Part shown: positions 59,583 through 64,000 of the stretch, piece by piece
How positions within the stretch are numbered: the stretch's first letter is position 1
Layout of the letters: each line of letters opens with the position of its first letter
Assembly (NCBI GenBank): GCA_903813345.2
Contig: CAIIXF020000001.1
Span: 25,717,915 to 25,781,914, forward strand
Length of the DNA stretch: 64,000 nt
Direction of reading: 5' to 3'
Origin: Owenia fusiformis
Taxonomy: Eukaryota > Annelida > Polychaeta > Sabellida > Oweniidae
Made by a program: the position numbers and the translations under genes
The notes under the pieces: generated by a model
The model's input: the letters and a program-made list of their open reading frames with translations, nothing else
Database searches by the model: none
What the model was told of the DNA's origin: nothing

Positions 59583-60770
59583 GTGGAAGCCCAACTGTTC
59601 TGTGCTACCCAAGTGTTCTGACTCTTGCCCAACTGTTCTGACAACCCAAGTGTTCCGAGATCGCTTATTTTATCATATCTTATAATAGACAAGATGCGAG
59701 TCGAAAATATCTTGACTTACGTCAATAAATATTCAAAATTCAGTCAAAGTGATGTCATATTTGAAATCTATCATGTAAAAATACATCTGAAAATATGGTT
59801 TCAAAAATTGTTTATCAACTTTGAAAATTTAATATTTTTTGAAAATGTGATTCCAGTTCGGGTTGATTCCCCATAGACCCCATCAAAATCACAAAAAGTG
59901 AAATATCTTTTCTTGTATTGGACATATAACATTTTCTTTTACTGGACATACTTTAGTTTGCATAACCATTCGATACATAAAGGCTATATAAGAATTGAAC
60001 CACTAAAACAGATGTAATTTAAGTTAAAGGAAGCTTTCTACTATACCCGCCATGCTATCTGACCCGAGCGAGCCACCTGGTGGTGAAACTGGTAACTACC
60101 TACTCGTATTTGCGTTATTCACAAGAGAGGGTGCAAAAAATAAAAGTTTGCTGGAAAAATGCCACGATGAAAAAAGAGAGTCCTAAAATGTTGGCTTGTT
60201 GAAAGTTTTGACCCCAGTTTTTTTAAATCGGTGCCCATTTTCCAAAAATGCTGAAATTGACACCTGGTGTAAAAGAAATTATGGTCCCCTGGGGATAATG
60301 GTCCCCTTACCTTACGGCCCTAACTGGCCCTGACTGTGTATAAATAATAAGGAAAATAATTGTAATTAGGTCACCATATAAATCAATAGAGAGTAGGACC
60401 AAAAGGACCACCTACCCTTTTACACCGGCCTATGAATATATTGATATATTCTGTCTAAATATTCTATTGCTCAGGAGTGTCCCATGGTGGAAAAGTCGAA
60501 CAACCGGGCCTTTTACATTCCCCAATGGGTACACTGTTAGTTTATATGAATAAATGGAAAGCCTTTTGTGCACGAGGCAGCCACATTATTAGTGGTTTCA
60601 TTAGCCTAGTTTCAAGTCACCTCTGTAGAAACCTAAAATTGATATTAGAAATTGAAAATCACCGTATCAAGTTTATTTGATAAAATAAGTAAACCCGGAA
60701 TACCTTGGCCAAGTCAGAATACTTGGGCAACTGGAATACTTGGGTAGCCCAGAACATTTGGAGCTTCACA
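59583..60770. mobile_element. TIR element, about 1.2 kb, with CCCAA-TGTTCTG repeats
   Basis: Left GTGGAAGCCCAACTGTTCTG and right end (reverse complement) TGTGAAGCTCCAAATGTTCT pair, followed in both by GGGTAGC/GCTACCC and repeats of 'cccaagtgttctga'. The flanks share TACGTTT at 59576-59582 and 60771-60777. No transposase seen. Confidence 0.65.
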
Positions 60771-61640
60771 TACGTTTATACATCTATCAGTTTATAGTGT
60801 CCCAAAAGTGATGGTAATCATTGGAATATGGATTAGGGAATTGGTGTCATGTAAAAGCTGGATTGAAGCAGGAGTTTACAAAATATGGAATTTCCTTTAG
60901 GATCATTTGCCATTGCTCTCTTACAATTAAAGTTGAATTAGTTATGAATTATCAGATTATTGTTTTAATTGACTTTTTGCCCATGGGCCTTTGATTAGGT
61001 TTTTACCATTTAGTTTTGGTAAACTTTCTCAGTTATGATGGAATCTTCATGAATTTTGTTACATAATATTCACTCCGCGAAACAGCGTATAACTTCAAAA
61101 CATCAACAACTTTGAAATCATGGAGTTTTATTCTGTTGTATGTCTAGGCACAGGCACGATTTAATCTCGAGTCTGATGCTACGTACATGATGTAAGGTAT
61201 TGTATGTACACCATGATCTCATGCTATACTGAAGATTTCACCTTCATTGACAATGATTGAGGAAGTTATTTCAAAATTAGATAACATAGTTTGTCGCATT
61301 GTACATGTAGCTGGATGCAAGAGCGCTACCCCAAAAAATTGAGTCATATTGAGGATATTATCATTTTATTTTCTAGTACTAGTTTACTGTTTACCAGTAA
61401 TATTTTAACAATTGAATATGACTGGGAAAATGACAGGAATGCTCTTTACCGGAAACTTTTCACTATTTAGTGAGTATAAACATATGTTTAAGGACAAAGA
61501 TATAAGACTTCATTACTATTACAGTAACAGTATGTTGATTTCAAGCTCATAGAATGGAACACATATGAAGCTCCATTGTTACAATGTTTGCAGAATATAT
61601 ACTGATCACAGAATTTCATATTTTTCAATTTTTTTTAATC
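60771..61640. other. no gene seen; mariner-like end near 60798
   Basis: Contains TATAGTGTCCCAAAAGTGAT, resembling a mariner terminal repeat, and otherwise featureless AT-rich DNA downstream of RPS12. Confidence 0.35.
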
Positions 61641-61645
61641 CACGC

Positions 61646-61651
61646 TTTATT
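61646..61651 (-). promoter_or_regulatory. poly(A) signal of RPS12
   Basis: AATAAA on the minus strand, about 120 bases past the RPS12 stop codon, and the first such hexamer in the 3' untranslated region. Confidence 0.7.
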
Positions 61652-61771
61652 GAACTGCAATTTAACAAGCAATTTCAATCAAATATAGTGGTGGTGTTTT
61701 ATATTTTTTTAGGTTTAGTCACTAAAATGTTTGCTTGTTGTACAGTCTCAGGTGGTGATGGCACTGGCAGA

Positions 61772-64000
61772 TTATCGCTTAGACTTGAAGTACTCATTGA
61801 GAACATCCAAGGCCTGTGTTTCTTTGCCATAATCCTGGAAGCACAACATGTTCAAGTTTATATACATGTACATGTTTAATTGTTTATTGGTTCATTTGGC
61901 AATTTCAACATTTTCTGGATAATTTGGCAAATTAATCATCTTGAAATATTACATAATCATATTTCATAACTGTGTATTGACAATGGTCTTTAAGTTAAAT
62001 AGCCATACATAATTTGTTTACTTATCTTTCTTCTGTCTTAGAATTAATACATTCAAAATGGTCTATTGTGAGCTTAAAAGGCAACTCAGATAAGACTTTG
62101 TGAGCTAGTCGGAACAAGTTCTCTTCAGTGTGATATTCACTCAAAGCGAGCTGGGATTATCCATACATCATTGTTGCCTTCAAATGCTAATAGAAACAAT
62201 TCCAAACCTTACGGCTCAGATGCTACTATCTCAATGTATACTGACCTTAACAACAACGCAGCTACAGCTAACAACCTTTCTTGCCTTGCCTTCTTTGTCG
62301 ATCTTGCAAAGACCAGCCCACTCTCCTAGCTTCTTATTGTCCTCAACCTAAAATGTGAACAAATCCACATTAGTTCAAGATACATAACCCTACATGTTAA
62401 GAGTAAAAATGATGTTATTCATCCAATATTTTTCACAAATGACCATCTTAAACGTTATAAAGTGAACAGTTTCTGTTCAAACAAGCTAAATTTTTGTTTG
62501 TCCTCAGTGGGGTTCAAGCTAATCCTCATGAATTGTTTATTCAGAAGAGGGAGCATTGTCTTCATCATTGGGCAAACATCCTGACAAACACCCCAAATAT
62601 TTGCAAAATGTTTTATCATAACTGGAACACTAAGTGAAAAATAATTCACAAGCATGATATAAATTGGGATTTATTTGTCATATAAAATATTTATATAGGC
62701 CATTTTAGAGCAAAATGAACCATTGGTGAAAAAACATATGACCAGAAAGTATTAGTTCTAGTTTACCTTCAAGAGGTTGATTCCATGTTCAGCACAGAGA
62801 GCTTCAACAAGTTTGACATACATGGGTTCGTCACAGTTGTTAGCGAGGATACACAAATGAGCTTGACGCCTAAAATAAAGACAATCATGTATTTAGTGAA
62901 AACTAAACTGATTCCATTGATTGTTTGAGATCTTCAAGAGTTCAATAGAGACCATTTATTATTAAGCAGACATACATCCAGTACAATAGCATTTTGAATT
63001 TATGTTTGTCCTCAGTGGGGTTCAAGCTAATCCTCATGAATTGTTTATTCAGAAGAGGGAGCATTGTCTTCATCATTGGGCAAACACTATTTGATAATCA
63101 AAAATTTTCATGTTGAAGTGTTTTACAAGATTATTTTTCCACAATTCATTGACAACTTGCAAAACGACTGGGTTGTTTGTTGTAAAACCTAATAAAAAGG
63201 AAGCAATCAAGAGACCACCGTACAGTATCATATAAAATAATACTAATTCACATTAAAATAAGTTTTACCTATGTGCACTAAACCATGTGGACTAGGGATT
63301 TAGGAAATTTCAGCCATAGCAATTTATGTCAGAATAGCATCAAAATAGAGAGGCAACACATTAACTAGCCAATTCAAGATGCGTGCGAGTGTATTTTTCC
63401 ATAGGTCAGAAACTGCACCTTGTTTTGACGGTTTAATTGACAAACAACTCAAATGAAATGTACTCTACAGCAAAATTGTAAATGTTTGGAACTTCTTTGA
63501 ATTTAAAAAATAAGCAATCAAATGACTTTATTCCAACGAAAAATGGAAACATATGTACAAGTCCTAACTGAGTTATGTATAATGTGCAGAAAAGCTGTGG
63601 CCTTTTGTAATTTTTTCGAAAACAACATGGCAGAGAAGCATCAAAATATAACAAGCCACAGATATGATAGCTAAACTACAAAACAAACGTACACAGGATT
63701 TGGCAAGGGGGATTCACTTGCTCAGAATGGTGAAAACTGCATAATTTTGGAAGAATTTTAGGCCAGGGGGATTACGCCCAAACCCCCCGAACCCCCTTCC
63801 TGGCTTCGGCCCTGTACCGATTCAAATAGCGTAAAAATGGATTGGTAGAGTGGTTGTAGCCACAGGAATTCGTTGAGAGTTTAACATAAGTCAACAAAAC
63901 ACTAGCACAACATATATCAAACTTACTTGTCAAGTGTCTTAGCACATTCATGGAGACCTCTTGAGAGTCCATCATGGACCATTGCATTCTTCAGTACCTC
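61772..64000 (-). CDS. RPS12: 40S ribosomal protein S12, 5' end beyond the window
   Basis: Four exons are visible on the minus strand: 64000-63927 (continuing off the window), 62869-62767, 62347-62246 and 61834-61772, joining in frame. They give [20 protein letters not shown], then [20 protein letters not shown], then [14 protein letters not shown] and the end [20 protein letters not shown]. This is eukaryotic S12 (eS12), an L7Ae/L30e-fold protein of the small ribosomal subunit. The N-terminal portion is outside the window. Two of the introns host identical box C/D snoRNAs, as expected for an RP host gene. The tail is KSKR where many animals have a KCKK-type end. Confidence 0.96.
62120..62176 (-). 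ncRNA. weak box C/D snoRNA candidate in an RPS12 intron
   Basis: On the minus strand ATGATGT (62165-62171) resembles box C with one mismatch and CTGA (62125-62128) is a possible box D. A bulged stem GGCAACAA/TTGTTCC could close it, but it lies several bases outside box D. No clear internal boxes. Confidence 0.22.
62495..62578 (-). ncRNA. box C/D snoRNA, SNORD100-like, copy 1
   Basis: 84 nt on the minus strand. Terminal stem TGTTTG/CAAACA; box C ATGATGA at 62562-62568; box D CTGA at 62504-62507; internal D' CTGA at 62541-62544 followed by a C'-like TCATGAG. The guide before D' (GCTCCCTCTT) can pair with GAGAGGGAGC of 18S rRNA, and the fifth base rule points to a G in that run, which matches the target I recall for SNORD100 (G436). 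SNORD100 is hosted by RPS12 in vertebrates, which supports the call. It lies in the intron between exons 62869-62767 and 62347-62246. Confidence 0.8.
63003..63086 (-). ncRNA. box C/D snoRNA, SNORD100-like, copy 2
   Basis: Base-for-base identical to the 84-nt copy at 62495-62578, with box C at 63070-63076 and box D at 63012-63015, but in the preceding intron of RPS12. The flanks outside the 84 nt differ, so the duplicated unit is the snoRNA itself. One snoRNA per intron is the usual arrangement. Confidence 0.8.

Overview
The window is animal nuclear DNA, AT-rich, with split genes (GT-AG introns), abundant short DNA transposons and foldback elements, and no prokaryotic features. The gene content (NEK8 kinase, ribosomal protein S12 hosting C/D snoRNAs, a DEG/ENaC channel, a secreted His-first copper-protein-like gene) and repeat types such as stretches rich in 'aggtcaaaggtcaag' suggest a lophotrochozoan invertebrate, most likely a bivalve mollusc. 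The species-level assignment is inference; no search was possible.

Layout. 1-0.6 kb: a truncated mariner transposase. 1.5-6.3 kb: a six-exon plus-strand gene for a small secreted protein with a predicted N-terminal histidine after signal cleavage; its last intron contains a perfect 1,245-bp tandem duplication. 7.0-8.5 kb: a gutted LINE-like element. 8.8-34.0 kb: the most distinctive part, a tandem array of four paralogous minus-strand genes (here A to D). Each has four coding exons with the same intron phases (1, 0, 0) and encodes a secreted protein of 229-284 residues with 34-35 cysteines. The spacers and introns hold a 4-kb array of 59-bp satellite, many foldback elements and a Helentron-like repeat. 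34-41 kb: repeats only. 41.0-57.6 kb: a complete 15-exon NEK8 gene on the minus strand, with an intronless DEG/ENaC channel gene nested on the opposite strand in its seventh intron, and a minisatellite that grew out of its own C-terminal coding sequence. 57.6-61.7 kb: intergenic, with two TIR elements. 61.7-64.0 kb: the 3' part of RPS12 (minus strand), carrying two identical box C/D snoRNAs in two different introns.

How the genes relate. The four cysteine-rich genes clearly arose by local duplication and probably share regulation and tissue of expression; their last exons are nearly uniform while the loops in exons 2 and 3 differ, which fits a diversifying secreted scaffold. NEK8 (cilium), the channel and RPS12 look like ordinary neighbours without a shared pathway. 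None of the exon models is supported by transcripts; they rest on splice consensus, frame continuity and agreement among paralogues or with known families.
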